A DNA stretch of 64,000 bases from an uncultured Bacteroidia bacterium (GTDB taxonomy: Bacteria > Bacteroidota > Bacteroidia > Bacteroidales > Prolixibacteraceae): assembly GCA_903907075.1 (NCBI GenBank), contig CAIVMQ010000111.1, positions 1 through 64,000 of the forward strand, in the 5' to 3' direction. Positions 17,548 to 26,702 of this stretch are shown here, piece after piece. The first letter of the stretch is position 1. The number at the start of each line of letters is the position of its first letter. Below the pieces are notes generated by a model that worked only from the letters and a program-made list of their open reading frames with translations, was not told where the DNA came from and made no database searches. Made by a program: the position numbers and the translations under genes.

Positions 17548-19560
17548 ATGGAAACCCCTGAAATCATTAAAAATGATCCTTACCTCGAACCTTTTAAGGG
17601 TGACTTTAAGCGTTGGGAAGAGAAATTAAAGGTTAAAGAGGGGGAAATTCTGGAAGGAAGATCGATCGCAGACTTTGCATCGGGTCATCTTTACTTTGGT
17701 CTTTTCCGCACAAGCACGGGTTGGGTAATTCGCGAATGGGCACCTCATGCCACTGCTGTCTATTTAACCGGTTCGTTTAATGAATGGCACGAACGGGCCG
17801 ATTTCTGCTTTTCGGCTATCGGCAATGGATGTTGGGAATTAAAACTCGACGAAAACAGGATTGCACATGGTGATCTTTACGCCCTATCGGTACATTGGCC
17901 GGGTGGACAAGGGAAGAGAATTCCGGCCTGGACACGTCGCTCGGTGCAAGATGAACATACCCTAATCTTTAATGCGCAGGTGTGGAGCCCCTCCTCAGAT
18001 TACATGTGGCAAAATCGAAATTTTATCCGTCAGGCAGAGGCTCCGATAATCTACGAGGCGCATATCGGGATGAGCGGAGAAGAGGCCAGGGTGCATACCT
18101 TTAATGAATTCAGAACTGAGCTACTGCCCAAGATTAAGGCAGGCGGATACAACACCATACAGCTCATGGCGATACCCGAACATCCCTACTATGGCAGTTT
18201 CGGATATCATATTTCGAGCTTTTTTGCCGCCTCCTCACGCTTTGGAACCCCCGAAGAGCTTAAACAGCTTATCGACGAGGCGCATGGGATGGGAATCACC
18301 GTGATCATGGATATTGTCCATTCTCATGCCGTGAAAAATGTCGTCGAGGGGTTGGGGAGCTATGACGGCACTCGATACCAATTTTTTCATGATGGAGAGC
18401 GCGGCGAACATCCTGCTTGGGATTCATATTGCTTTAATTACAACAAAAATGAGGTACTCCATTTTCTCCTTTCAAATATCCGCTTCTGGCTAGAAGAGTA
18501 CAAATTCGATGGTTTTCGCTTTGACGGTGTTACCAGCATGCTCTATTTCGACCATGGATTAGGGAAAGCGTTCACCTGCTATAACGACTATTTCACCCCC
18601 AATATTGACGACGATGCCATCGTCTACTTTAAACTCGCAAACAAGCTAATTCATGCTATTAATCCCAATGCACTCTCTATCGCAGAAGATATGTCAGGAC
18701 TACCGGGATTAGCAGCTCCGCTTACTGCCGGTGGACTAGGCTTCAATTTCCGCATGTCAATGGGGGTACCCGACTATTGGATAAAACTGATCAAGGAGCA
18801 AAAAGATGAGGATTGGAATGTAGGACAGATCTTTCATGAACTTACCAGCCATCGTGCAGATGAAAAAGTCGTTAGCTATGCAGAGAGCCACGATCAAGCC
18901 ATGGTTGGAGACAAGACAATAATATTCAGACTCTTAGACAAGGAGATGTATTTTAGCATGCGTAAGGACCAGCCCAATCTGGCTGTCGACAGGGGGATCG
19001 CACTGCATAAGATGATACGCCTGGCCACGTTAAGCTGTGCAGGTGGTGCCTACCTGAACTTTATGGGGAATGAATTTGGTCACCCCGAATGGATCGACTT
19101 TCCACGCGAAGGAAACGGATGGTCTTATCAGCACGCTCGCCGAATTTGGAGCATCGCCGAAAATCCGGAACTCCGCTTTCACTGGCTTCTCGATTTTGAC
19201 CGCGACATGATTAATCTGGTTAAGAATGAAAAACTCCTTGAAGAGCAACACATACAATGGATAACCGACAACCAGGCTGATCAGGTACTGGTCTTCCGTC
19301 GAAAAGATCTCCTCTTTATCTTTAATTTTAATCCCTATAAATCATTCGAAGGGTATGGGATTCAGATTGAACCGTCTAAATATAATGTAGTATTGCAGAG
19401 TGATGCCCATGCATACGGTGGATTTAATCGTATCGACGATAGGATGACCTATTATGCTATCCCGGAAGGGGGATTAGGATCGACCCATTACTTAAAAATC
19501 TACCTCCCTGCACGAACAGCCATCGTACTAAAAAAACAACCCTATAAAAGTGTCCGCTAA
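17548..19560 (+). CDS. glgB: 1,4-alpha-glucan (glycogen) branching enzyme, GH13
   Basis: The enzyme cuts alpha-1,4 glucan chains and re-attaches them as alpha-1,6 branches. The 670-residue protein has an N-terminal CBM48-like domain (REWAPHATAVYLTGSFNEW), then the GH13 barrel with the nucleophile D326 in DGFRFDGVTSM, acid/base E380 in SIAEDMSGLP and D449 in YAESHDQ, then an all-beta C-domain. The sequence style, including the EAHIGMSGE motif, is of the eukaryote-like GH13_8 group common in Bacteroidota. ATG at 17548 is preferred over a TTG six bases upstream. No glycogen synthase or phosphorylase is adjacent; a PfkB kinase follows by 40 bases. Confidence 0.95.
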   Translation: METPEIIKNDPYLEPFKGDFKRWEEKLKVKEGEILEGRSIADFASGHLYFGLFRTSTGWVIREWAPHATAVYLTGSFNEWHERADFCFSAIGNGCWELKLDENRIAHGDLYALSVHWPGGQGKRIPAWTRRSVQDEHTLIFNAQVWSPSSDYMWQNRNFIRQAEAPIIYEAHIGMSGEEARVHTFNEFRTELLPKIKAGGYNTIQLMAIPEHPYYGSFGYHISSFFAASSRFGTPEELKQLIDEAHGMGITVIMDIVHSHAVKNVVEGLGSYDGTRYQFFHDGERGEHPAWDSYCFNYNKNEVLHFLLSNIRFWLEEYKFDGFRFDGVTSMLYFDHGLGKAFTCYNDYFTPNIDDDAIVYFKLANKLIHAINPNALSIAEDMSGLPGLAAPLTAGGLGFNFRMSMGVPDYWIKLIKEQKDEDWNVGQIFHELTSHRADEKVVSYAESHDQAMVGDKTIIFRLLDKEMYFSMRKDQPNLAVDRGIALHKMIRLATLSCAGGAYLNFMGNEFGHPEWIDFPREGNGWSYQHARRIWSIAENPELRFHWLLDFDRDMINLVKNEKLLEEQHIQWITDNQADQVLVFRRKDLLFIFNFNPYKSFEGYGIQIEPSKYNVVLQSDAHAYGGFNRIDDRMTYYAIPEGGLGSTHYLKIYLPARTAIVLKKQPYKSVR

Positions 19561-19600
19561 GAAATTTGGATCTTCAAAATTATCAACCAAAAACTGTTGA

Positions 19601-20521
19601 ATGAGAATATATCCGGTAGGAGAAACGACCTATGATATTTTATTTCGTGCTAACAATCCCGTGGGGGCGAATAGTGGTGGAAGCGCTTTTAACTCAGCAA
19701 TCTCTTTAGGCCGATGTGGCTTGCCTGTAAGTTTGATCTCTACATTTGGTACCGATTCAATCGGAGAACACGCATTAACTTTTCTCCTTAAAAATGGGGT
19801 AGAGTGCAATTTAGTTACCCAATTTGATGGACAATCGCGAATTGCACTGGCCTTTTTCGATACTCAAAATAATGCACACTACTCGTTTTATCCTGCTTCA
19901 AAAGATGTTATTCCTCAATACCCGAAACCGCAGTCGGGAGATATCGTATTACTCGGCTCATCGTTTGCCCTAAGGGATAACGGAAGGACAGAGCTTCTAA
20001 ATTTTTTAGCTCAGGCACAAAAAAATAACTGTATCACCATTTATGATCCCAATGCCCGAGAGCCGTTGACCAATAAACCTGACATACTTGCGAAAATAAT
20101 TCAAAATATCACCCGGGCAACACTACTCAAAGGGTCGGATCAAGATTTCACCAATATCTTTGGGCTCCACGATAGCAAAAGCGTCTATTCCAAGATTTCG
20201 GAAGTGGGGAAACGGGTACTTATTTATACCAAAGGGGGTGCAGGAGCCGAGCTCCTCTTTGGAGATTTACATCTTGAAATTCCTGCACGAGAAACAGAAG
20301 TTATTAGCACCATTGGGGCGGGGGATAATTTCTCCGCGGGCATCATCTTCGGAATCTGCCAAAAAGTTACCGCCAAATCCAACCTGGAAAGCTTAACCCG
20401 CGAGGAGTGGGCCGATATTATGAATTATGGGGCCCTCTTTGCTTCGGCCGTTTGCTCATCTTCGGAAAACTACATTCCACAGGAGCTTGCCACAATGTTG
20501 AAGTCCGATAAACCGTACTAG
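19601..20521 (+). CDS. PfkB-family sugar kinase
   Basis: The 306-residue protein is a ribokinase/fructokinase-fold enzyme. The N-terminal GG motif is seen in ANSGGSAFNSAISLGRCG, and the C-terminal signature STIGAGDNFSAG holds the catalytic base D242 and the anion hole. The VPEVGET-like start MRIYPVGETTYDI is typical of fructokinase-like members. The substrate cannot be fixed from sequence. It lies 40 bases after glgB on the same strand, so it may be co-transcribed and act on hexoses. Confidence 0.9.
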   Translation: MRIYPVGETTYDILFRANNPVGANSGGSAFNSAISLGRCGLPVSLISTFGTDSIGEHALTFLLKNGVECNLVTQFDGQSRIALAFFDTQNNAHYSFYPASKDVIPQYPKPQSGDIVLLGSSFALRDNGRTELLNFLAQAQKNNCITIYDPNAREPLTNKPDILAKIIQNITRATLLKGSDQDFTNIFGLHDSKSVYSKISEVGKRVLIYTKGGAGAELLFGDLHLEIPARETEVISTIGAGDNFSAGIIFGICQKVTAKSNLESLTREEWADIMNYGALFASAVCSSSENYIPQELATMLKSDKPY

Positions 20522-20583
20522 TCCGGTTATGAAATATTCAGTATCTTCGTATGCAATTTACAACTACTAATATCCATCTTATT

Positions 20584-20778
20584 ATGAATCAAAACGACGA
20601 AAAAACATCGATTATCTTTTTTGACAATGGCCCGATACAGGTTAAAGGGGCTGTGAAGATTTCAGGACAGTATGGCGAGAAAGAGACCGAAAGCGCAATT
20701 TTCCTATGCCGCTGCGGCGAATCGAAGAAAAAACCTTATTGCGATGGCTCTCATAAAGCAATAGAATTCAAGGGTTAA
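20584..20778 (+). CDS. CDGSH iron-sulfur domain protein
   Basis: This 64-residue protein carries one CDGSH domain: CRCGESKKKPYCDGSH, the C-x-C...C-x3-H pattern (three Cys and one His) that binds a redox-active 2Fe-2S cluster. The N-terminal KVKGAV-like IQVKGAVKISG strand is typical of this family of small zinc-finger-like proteins. I chose ATG at 20584 rather than 20551: a -7-like element (TATCTTCG, 20542-20549) lies so close to 20551 that that codon would be at or before the transcription start. Function in iron-sulfur transfer or redox sensing is inferred from the family. Confidence 0.88.
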   Translation: MNQNDEKTSIIFFDNGPIQVKGAVKISGQYGEKETESAIFLCRCGESKKKPYCDGSHKAIEFKG

Positions 20779-20841
20779 GATTTTTCCTGGTAGATATTAT
20801 AACGATAGAGATTAAACTATAATCCCAGCTTCTAATTTCTA

Positions 20842-20874
20842 TTTTGAGCACATTGTATGTATATATGCTCAAAA
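20842..20874. promoter_or_regulatory. Inverted repeat before orphan antitoxin gene, probable operator
   Basis: TTTTGAGCA (20842-20850) and TGCTCAAAA (20866-20874) are perfect 9-base arms around a 15-base TA-rich spacer. The repeat ends 10 bases before the ATG at 20885. Its place fits the autoregulatory operator of a toxin-antitoxin gene; no T run makes a terminator unlikely. Confidence 0.6.
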
Positions 20875-20884
20875 ATAAAAAGCA

Positions 20885-21091
20885 ATGGAAACTATTATAC
20901 GGATAAAACCAAGTGAACTTAAACCTGATTTTATTGATAAAGTAAAGGCCCTGTTCACTAATGATAAAACCATTGAAATTTCTATCTCTTCGGTATCAGA
21001 TTATGGTTTAACAAAAAAAGAAGGAAGAAAGGGATACGAAGATAGGGTAAATAAAGCCATTGAAAATCTGGATGTGAATACGAATTCTTAA
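20885..21091 (+). CDS. Orphan antitoxin-like protein
   Basis: The 68-residue protein begins METIIRIKPSELKPDFIDKV and continues with a LFTNDKTIEISISS strand and a KEGRKGYEDRVNKAIENL helix. This order is seen in the small antitoxins of Bacteroidota Txe/YoeB- or RelE-type pairs. No toxin follows: the 67 bases to the next convergent gene code for nothing recognisable. The C-terminus appears short (the partner-binding tail of such antitoxins is usually about 10-15 residues longer), so it may be a remnant. An inverted repeat upstream suggests it once, or still, regulates itself. Confidence 0.65.
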   Translation: METIIRIKPSELKPDFIDKVKALFTNDKTIEISISSVSDYGLTKKEGRKGYEDRVNKAIENLDVNTNS

Positions 21092-21158
21092 GCATGGCTC
21101 TTTGATTTTTTTGAGACTATCACTATTTCAGTATGCCTCAACATAGCAATCCTTAGTT

Positions 21159-23420
21159 TTACAACATCAGCAACCCATTTTTCCGTAAATTAACGATGGG
21201 GGTAGAGTTCCAGAAGAGGATAAAATCGCCTCCGGTTTCCGCTTCAAAGCTTTTTTCCAGCTCTCCATAGGTGGTTTGAACAGGATTCGCGATTCTTAGG
21301 TTGGGAATCTTTTCCACCAGCCAGTTGCCATCCCCCTGCTTTAGCTGAATAACTAAATCACGGTTATTGATTGGAAAAATAAGTTCCGCCATGTCGTACG
21401 ACTGGTTTTTCTTCGTTCGGGTATAATTACGTGAAGAGGGGTTCTCCCCAAGCCATACAATCATGCACCCCGGACTTGCCGTTTCAAAATCTGTCGAAGT
21501 AATCGTTTGCCGGATCAGCTGGGGCGCCACTGTTGTTCGCGGCACTTTAAAGTCAAACCACGCTGACAGGTCCCGATCAAAACCAATGCCGTGCATAAAA
21601 TTAAAGAGCGATTTCCGCAATCCATCGCTAAAGAGCTCATGGTTTGCTCCCGTAGGATCGCTATGAATGCGATCATTGTTGGCAAAAGTTCCTGTTGCTG
21701 GATCATCGATCGAAACCTTAAACTGGGCAGGATTTAATCCAATAGGGCTATGGGCAGTCATGGCAAACTGATGCCAGAATCCCGACTGAATAACCCCTGC
21801 CGCAAAAAGCTGCCTCACAACATCCAATGAATCAATTGTCTCCTGGGCTGTCTGCGTGGGAAAGCCATACATCAGATAGGCATGAACCATAATTCCGGCG
21901 CGCGTAAAGTTATCGGCCACAGTTGCCACTTTGGCCACGCTTACCCCTTTATTAATAAGACTCAGCAACCTGTCGGAAGCCACTTCCAGTCCCCCGGAAA
22001 CGGCGATACAGCCCGATGCTTTTAACAGCACACAAAGGTCGGACGTAAAGCTTTTTTCAAAACGGATATTTGTCCACCAGACGAGGGTAATTTTTCTGCG
22101 GATAATCTCCAAAGCCAAAGCCTTCATAAGAGCCGGAGGGGCAGCCTCGTCGACAAAATGAAATCCAATCTGTCCCGTTTGACGAATAATCTCCTCGATA
22201 CGATCACACAACAGTTGCACCGTATTGGGTTCGTAACGACCGATATAATCGAGCGAAGTATCACAAAAGGTGCAGCGGCCCCAGTAGCAGCCATGCGCCA
22301 AGGTCAGTTTATTCCAGCGCCCATCGCTCCAGAGTCTATGCATTGGATTAGCAATCTCGATAACTGAAAGATAACGATCCAAGTGAAAGTCCGAATAGTC
22401 GGGTGTGCCGGTTTCAAACTGGGCAAAGTCGTTTTGACGTGATCCATTGAGATATACCACGGCACCATTATCACATAAGAATGTTCGCTTAAGATCTTTT
22501 TTCTCCCGCTTCCCTTCCAGATATTCAAGAAGATTAAGAAGCGGAGCCTCACCATCGTCGAGCAGGATATAGTCAAGGTAGTTAAATACACGCGGGTCAC
22601 TCAATGAGCGCAATTCCGTATTGGCAAATCCCCCGCCCATAACGATCTTAAGCTCTGGAAAATCGCGTTTTATCCATTGGCCACATTTAAGCGCACTATA
22701 GAGGTTTCCCGGAAAGGGGACTGAAAATGCGACGAGCGTAGGGTTAGCGAATTCAATTTTATCTTTAAGCAGCTGAATTAGAATACGGTCAATAAAGGTG
22801 TCGGGGAGCAAAAGCGCTTGATCTATCTCGTCGAATGTTGCAGCAGACCTTCCCAGGCGCTCTGCATAGCGGCTAAACCCGAAATGGGGATCGACAGCCT
22901 CTAAGATCAGATCGGAAAGATCTTCAAGATAGAGCGTTGCCAAATGTTTTGCCCTATCCTGGATCCCCATCGTTCCAAAGGCCCAATCCAACTCTTCGGT
23001 AACAGCAAACCGTGAAGCCTCAGGGAGGAACCGACGATCACAAATCAGATGTGAAAGGAGCGAATTTTTCCCTTGTAAAAACGCAATTACCTGATCAATA
23101 GTTTGAATATAGGTTTGCGACAGCTGACATATTCGCTTACTGTTTGAGGAAAGCTCAGGAGCTGTTTTTGCGATCTCCTCAAAGAGACCTCTTAACCCGT
23201 CACCCGAAAATAGCTCAAGGATAGTCTCAATACCCAGATCACATTGCACCGAAGCGATGGATTGGGTATTTAAAAACCCTTTAAGATAAGCCGTCGCAGG
23301 ATAGGGCGTATTCAACTGGGTAAATGGAGGCGTTATAAGCAGCACTTTTTGTGGCACGAGCAGAATTTTAGCTTTGCGCAAAGTTAATATATATCGGTTC
23401 CAAAGTTCGTTTCTGTTCAA
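21159..23420 (-). CDS. Cobalamin-binding-domain radical SAM protein
   Basis: The large protein has an N-terminal B12-binding-like Rossmann region (VLLITPPFTQLNTPYPATAYLKGFL, then PTLVAFSVPFPGNLYSALKC and KIVMGGGFANTEL) and a radical SAM barrel. The cluster motif GCYWGRCTFCDTSLDYIGRY has Cys378, Cys383 and Cys386, a CX4CX2C spacing rather than the usual CX3CX2C. The 200-residue insert between the first strand and the rest of the cobalamin domain is unusual. The annotated ATG at 23420 may be too early: a -7 element (TAACTTTG, minus strand 23379-23386) lies inside its first codons, and GTG at 23357 or 23345 would give the family-like start VLLITPPF. It is divergent from the MEMO-AMMECR1 gene. 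Substrate unknown. Confidence 0.85.
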   Translation of the reverse strand: MNRNELWNRYILTLRKAKILLVPQKVLLITPPFTQLNTPYPATAYLKGFLNTQSIASVQCDLGIETILELFSGDGLRGLFEEIAKTAPELSSNSKRICQLSQTYIQTIDQVIAFLQGKNSLLSHLICDRRFLPEASRFAVTEELDWAFGTMGIQDRAKHLATLYLEDLSDLILEAVDPHFGFSRYAERLGRSAATFDEIDQALLLPDTFIDRILIQLLKDKIEFANPTLVAFSVPFPGNLYSALKCGQWIKRDFPELKIVMGGGFANTELRSLSDPRVFNYLDYILLDDGEAPLLNLLEYLEGKREKKDLKRTFLCDNGAVVYLNGSRQNDFAQFETGTPDYSDFHLDRYLSVIEIANPMHRLWSDGRWNKLTLAHGCYWGRCTFCDTSLDYIGRYEPNTVQLLCDRIEEIIRQTGQIGFHFVDEAAPPALMKALALEIIRRKITLVWWTNIRFEKSFTSDLCVLLKASGCIAVSGGLEVASDRLLSLINKGVSVAKVATVADNFTRAGIMVHAYLMYGFPTQTAQETIDSLDVVRQLFAAGVIQSGFWHQFAMTAHSPIGLNPAQFKVSIDDPATGTFANNDRIHSDPTGANHELFSDGLRKSLFNFMHGIGFDRDLSAWFDFKVPRTTVAPQLIRQTITSTDFETASPGCMIVWLGENPSSRNYTRTKKNQSYDMAELIFPINNRDLVIQLKQGDGNWLVEKIPNLRIANPVQTTYGELEKSFEAETGGDFILFWNSTPIVNLRKNGLLML
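23379..23386 (-). promoter_or_regulatory. -7 promoter element inside the annotated start of the radical SAM gene
   Basis: On the minus strand it reads TAACTTTG. It lies 34 bases downstream of the ATG at 23420, implying transcription starts near 23372 and translation at GTG 23357 or 23345. Confidence 0.45.
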
Positions 23421-23516
23421 AGGCCAAAAAATAGAGCAAATGAAATAAAAATTAATACCGGCCCATTTTATTTGAATGGGAAATAATGTAACTTTAAGAG
23501 AACAACATCATTAGCC

Positions 23517-25010
23517 ATGCAAGCAAACCCTTTAAACAACAGATCGGCGATGTTTAGCTATGCCTCGGCAAGTACCGGCAAGAGCCTTAAATGCCGAAAG
23601 CCTGTTGCTGCAGGCCGGTTTTATCCGGGTAAATCGGATGATTTAGAGATGCAATTACGACAATTATTTTCGCGAGCTATTCCCAGAAGATCAGAAAATA
23701 ACCCCCTTGCACTATTGGTACCTCATGCCGGGTTTATGTATAGCGGAGGTATTGCGGCATCAGCATATAACAGAATCGAGCCAAACAAACATTTCGACCG
23801 TATCTTTATCATCGGCTCAAGCCATACGGGTCATTTCCCGGGTGCATCAATCTATTGCCAGGGCCATTTTGAGACTCCTCTGGGAGTTGTAGTCGTAGAC
23901 CTTGAGCTGGTCAAAAAATTGACGCGTGACCATGAAATAATAAACTGCAATCCTGAGGCACACCAATTTGAACACAGCATCGAGGTACAGCTTCCGTTTT
24001 TGCAGCACCATCTTAAACCCGATTTCAAGATCGTACCTGTACTCATTGGCACCTCAACGAATGAAATAGCGAAGAAACTGGCCGGGATATTCAAACCCTA
24101 TCTAACTGAACGTAATCTCTTTATAATTAGTAGTGACTTCTCCCATTATCCGGATTATAATGATGCCCTCGAGACTGACCTGAGCACCGCTGAAGCGATT
24201 AAGAGTAATAAAGCATCCAATCTTATCGATACTCTTGACGCTAACAGCAGAAAGAGCATTCCCGGATTGGCAACCAGTTTATGCGGATGGAGCTCGGTCC
24301 TTACCCTGCTATATATGACCGAGCAAATCCCTGATCTAACAGTTGACCTTATTCAATATAAAAATTCGGGCGATTCGTATTACCACGAAAAAGATCGTGT
24401 GGTGGGTTATTGGGCAGTCTCATTTACGAAAGAGGAGAAACCCAAAGAGAACTTTGATTTTGCATTATCGATGACGGATAAAAAAAATCTCCTTAAAATG
24501 GCGCGTGAGGCTATTTCAGAATACCTAAGTACAGGAAAAATTCCGGAAATAGATCCTCCAATAGATAGTCCTTTAATCCAGGGTACTTGTGGAGCGTTTG
24601 TTACCTTAACTAAAAACGAACATTTACGCGGGTGTATCGGCCATATGGACGCTACCCTTCCGATGTGGAAGGTAGTTCAACAAATGGCAGTAGCCTCTGC
24701 CACTAAAGACTATCGTTTTAGTCGGGTTGACAAAAAAGAGTTGAGTGATCTGAAAATTGAAATATCTATCATCACACCCTTAAAACGGATTAAATCGGCA
24801 GATGAGTTTATCCTTGGCAAGCATGGCATCTATATAAAAAATGGCCCCTCATCGGGCACTTTCCTTCCACAGGTTGCCCTCCAGACAGGGTGGAGCAAAG
24901 AGGAGCTACTCGGCCATTGTGCTCAGGAAAAAGCGGGGCTGGCATGGTCCGATTGGAAATCGGCTGAATTATATACCTACGAAGCACTTGTCTTTAAAGA
25001 AGAGGATTAA
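23517..25010 (+). CDS. MEMO1-AMMECR1 fusion (AmmeMemoRadiSam system proteins B and A)
   Basis: The 497-residue protein joins two domains. Residues about 28-305 are a MEMO1-family (extradiol-dioxygenase-like) domain: RKPVAAGRFYPG, VPHAGFMYSGG, IIGSSHTGHF, EHSIEVQLPFLQ and SSDFSHYPDYN, with the His and Asp/Cys residues that bind metal in the family. Residues about 320-495 are an AMMECR1 domain with GTCGAFVTLTKNEHLRGCIGH and IEISIITPL. In many organisms these are separate genes. The radical SAM partner follows 70 bases downstream. The biochemical role of the set is not established. The start codon could also be the ATG at 23550. Confidence 0.93.
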   Translation: MQANPLNNRSAMFSYASASTGKSLKCRKPVAAGRFYPGKSDDLEMQLRQLFSRAIPRRSENNPLALLVPHAGFMYSGGIAASAYNRIEPNKHFDRIFIIGSSHTGHFPGASIYCQGHFETPLGVVVVDLELVKKLTRDHEIINCNPEAHQFEHSIEVQLPFLQHHLKPDFKIVPVLIGTSTNEIAKKLAGIFKPYLTERNLFIISSDFSHYPDYNDALETDLSTAEAIKSNKASNLIDTLDANSRKSIPGLATSLCGWSSVLTLLYMTEQIPDLTVDLIQYKNSGDSYYHEKDRVVGYWAVSFTKEEKPKENFDFALSMTDKKNLLKMAREAISEYLSTGKIPEIDPPIDSPLIQGTCGAFVTLTKNEHLRGCIGHMDATLPMWKVVQQMAVASATKDYRFSRVDKKELSDLKIEISIITPLKRIKSADEFILGKHGIYIKNGPSSGTFLPQVALQTGWSKEELLGHCAQEKAGLAWSDWKSAELYTYEALVFKEED

Positions 25011-25079
25011 TACTGGCTTCTTAAAGGCCATTGATTCGAAAATTGCCAAAATTATCCATCGCAACCAAATGTGTAGGAG

Positions 25080-26123
25080 ATGAAAAATGCTACGAACGAA
25101 ACAATAGATCGTGTCGGACTCAAGCAGGGTCTTTTCTGGGTTGCCACACCCCGGGGAGTTCAATGTTTGATATGCCCCAACGAATGCTCCATTCGGGAAG
25201 GTGAATCCGGACTCTGCCAAAATCGAATAAATAAGGGGGATAAGCTCTATTCCATTGCCTATGGAAACCCATGCACCGTAAACATCGATCCAATAGAAAA
25301 GAAGCCACTATACCATTTTCTCCCCGGATCACGCGCATTCTCTATTGGCTCAGCAGGATGTAATCTCGCGTGTTTAAACTGTCAAAACTGGACCATCTCC
25401 CAGACGAGCCCCCAAGAGACCCGAAACATTCCTTTAATGCCTAATCAGGTTATTGAGCAAACAATTGAGAACAGATGCACTACGATTGCCTATACCTACA
25501 CCGAGCCTATATGCAGCTATGAATACACCCTCGATACGGCAATGATAGCTCACGAAAACAAGTTAAAAAACATACTCGTTACCTCGGGATATGTCAATGA
25601 GGAGCCCCTGCGTAAGTTGTGCAGCTTTATTGATGCCGCTAATGTTGACTTGAAATCATTCAGTGATCATACTTATCATAAGCTAAGTGCGGGGGCACTC
25701 CAACCGATTCTAACCACTTTAAAAATTATGGCCGAACTAGGGGTTTGGCTTGAAATCACCAACCTGATAATCCCGGGCTGGACAGAAAATCGGGATCAAA
25801 TTAAAAAGATGTGTGGGTGGCTGGCAAGCAATGGATTTTCGGAATATCCCTTACATCTGAACCGCTTCTATCCCGAATTTAAACTCATGGATCTATCCGC
25901 TACACCCCTTGATTCACTGCTTAGTGCACGCGAAATAGCATTAGCTCAAGGGATAAAATATGTTTATATCGGAAATGCGCCATCCCTTGACTCACAGAAT
26001 ACCAACTGCCCAAAATGCCATGAGTTGCTCATCGAACGTAACGGATTTTCTATCCTGCAACAGAATTTGGCAAAGAGTCGCTGCACAAAATGTGGTGAGA
26101 CGATTTCGGGTGTCTGGGAATAA
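25080..26123 (+). CDS. amrS: AmmeMemoRadiSam system radical SAM enzyme
   Basis: The 347-residue protein resembles a pyruvate formate-lyase activating enzyme. It has an N-terminal CLICPNECSI and GLCQNR cysteine set, then the radical SAM cluster GCNLACLNCQNW (C94, C98, C101; classic CX3CX2C). The barrel motifs include the YTEP segment, and a C-terminal zinc ribbon (CPKC...CTKC) closes it. It always accompanies MEMO and AMMECR1 proteins; here it follows their fusion on the same strand. Its natural substrate is unknown to me. Confidence 0.93.
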   Translation: MKNATNETIDRVGLKQGLFWVATPRGVQCLICPNECSIREGESGLCQNRINKGDKLYSIAYGNPCTVNIDPIEKKPLYHFLPGSRAFSIGSAGCNLACLNCQNWTISQTSPQETRNIPLMPNQVIEQTIENRCTTIAYTYTEPICSYEYTLDTAMIAHENKLKNILVTSGYVNEEPLRKLCSFIDAANVDLKSFSDHTYHKLSAGALQPILTTLKIMAELGVWLEITNLIIPGWTENRDQIKKMCGWLASNGFSEYPLHLNRFYPEFKLMDLSATPLDSLLSAREIALAQGIKYVYIGNAPSLDSQNTNCPKCHELLIERNGFSILQQNLAKSRCTKCGETISGVWE

Positions 26124-26152
26124 GCATTTATGCTATCCTTAATCCGGCATAA

Positions 26153-26614
26153 TCAAGAAACTGGATTTTGAGGAACCAGCTTTCTCAGCGAACCAAGTAA
26201 CTTTGATCGTGCCCCGATTGGTACCGAAGAGATGCTTATCCATGGATATTCCGCGAGCCCTTTTTTAACCCTGATGACAAAGCGAATTTCCAATTTCAGT
26301 CCCAAAAAATAACTGCGTGTTTCTACCCTACGAAGTTGCTCTGTTTGAAACTCTATCATATTAAACTCTCTATCGATCGAAAAAAGGGAGTAATATTTAA
26401 TGATCAGTTTCTCCTTAGTGGCAGTTATCTCCAGATACTTAAAATTAAACATCGCGATTAGGGCCATTGCGACAAAGAAGAAAGCGACTAATAAAACAGC
26501 AGCTGTAAAGTGGTCGAAAAAAATGAGGGTGGTGACAGCTAAAAGCAAGCTTAATCCCATTGTGAGAAAAACTATCCTGAGTATTTTAACCCATTTACCC
26601 GTATTAAAATCCAT
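26153..26614 (-). CDS. Small membrane protein with PH-like domain
   Basis: The 153-residue protein has two membrane helices close together (about 10-30 and 37-58), followed by a beta-rich soluble region (KYLEITATKEKLIIKYYSLFS...) that looks like a bacterial PH domain. I chose the ATG at 26612-26614; the frame stays open upstream to 26686, but that part overlaps the aroB promoter. The gene is divergent from aroB and convergent with amrS, with only 29 bases between the stops. I do not recognise a specific function. Confidence 0.75.
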   Translation of the reverse strand: MDFNTGKWVKILRIVFLTMGLSLLLAVTTLIFFDHFTAAVLLVAFFFVAMALIAMFNFKYLEITATKEKLIIKYYSLFSIDREFNMIEFQTEQLRRVETRSYFLGLKLEIRFVIRVKKGLAEYPWISISSVPIGARSKLLGSLRKLVPQNPVS

Positions 26615-26675
26615 CTGTATTGTTATTAAATAGTTCTGTGCTATTCCAATTAGAATCCAAGATAACAAAATATTA

Positions 26676-26683
26676 TAACTTTG
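26676..26683 (+). promoter_or_regulatory. -7 promoter element of the aroB-aroA operon
   Basis: TAACTTTG is a perfect match to TAnnTTTG, followed by GCACC and the aroB ATG 20 bases on. No clear -33 TTG. Confidence 0.65.
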
Positions 26684-26702
26684 CACCCATAAAGAGGCAA
26701 CT

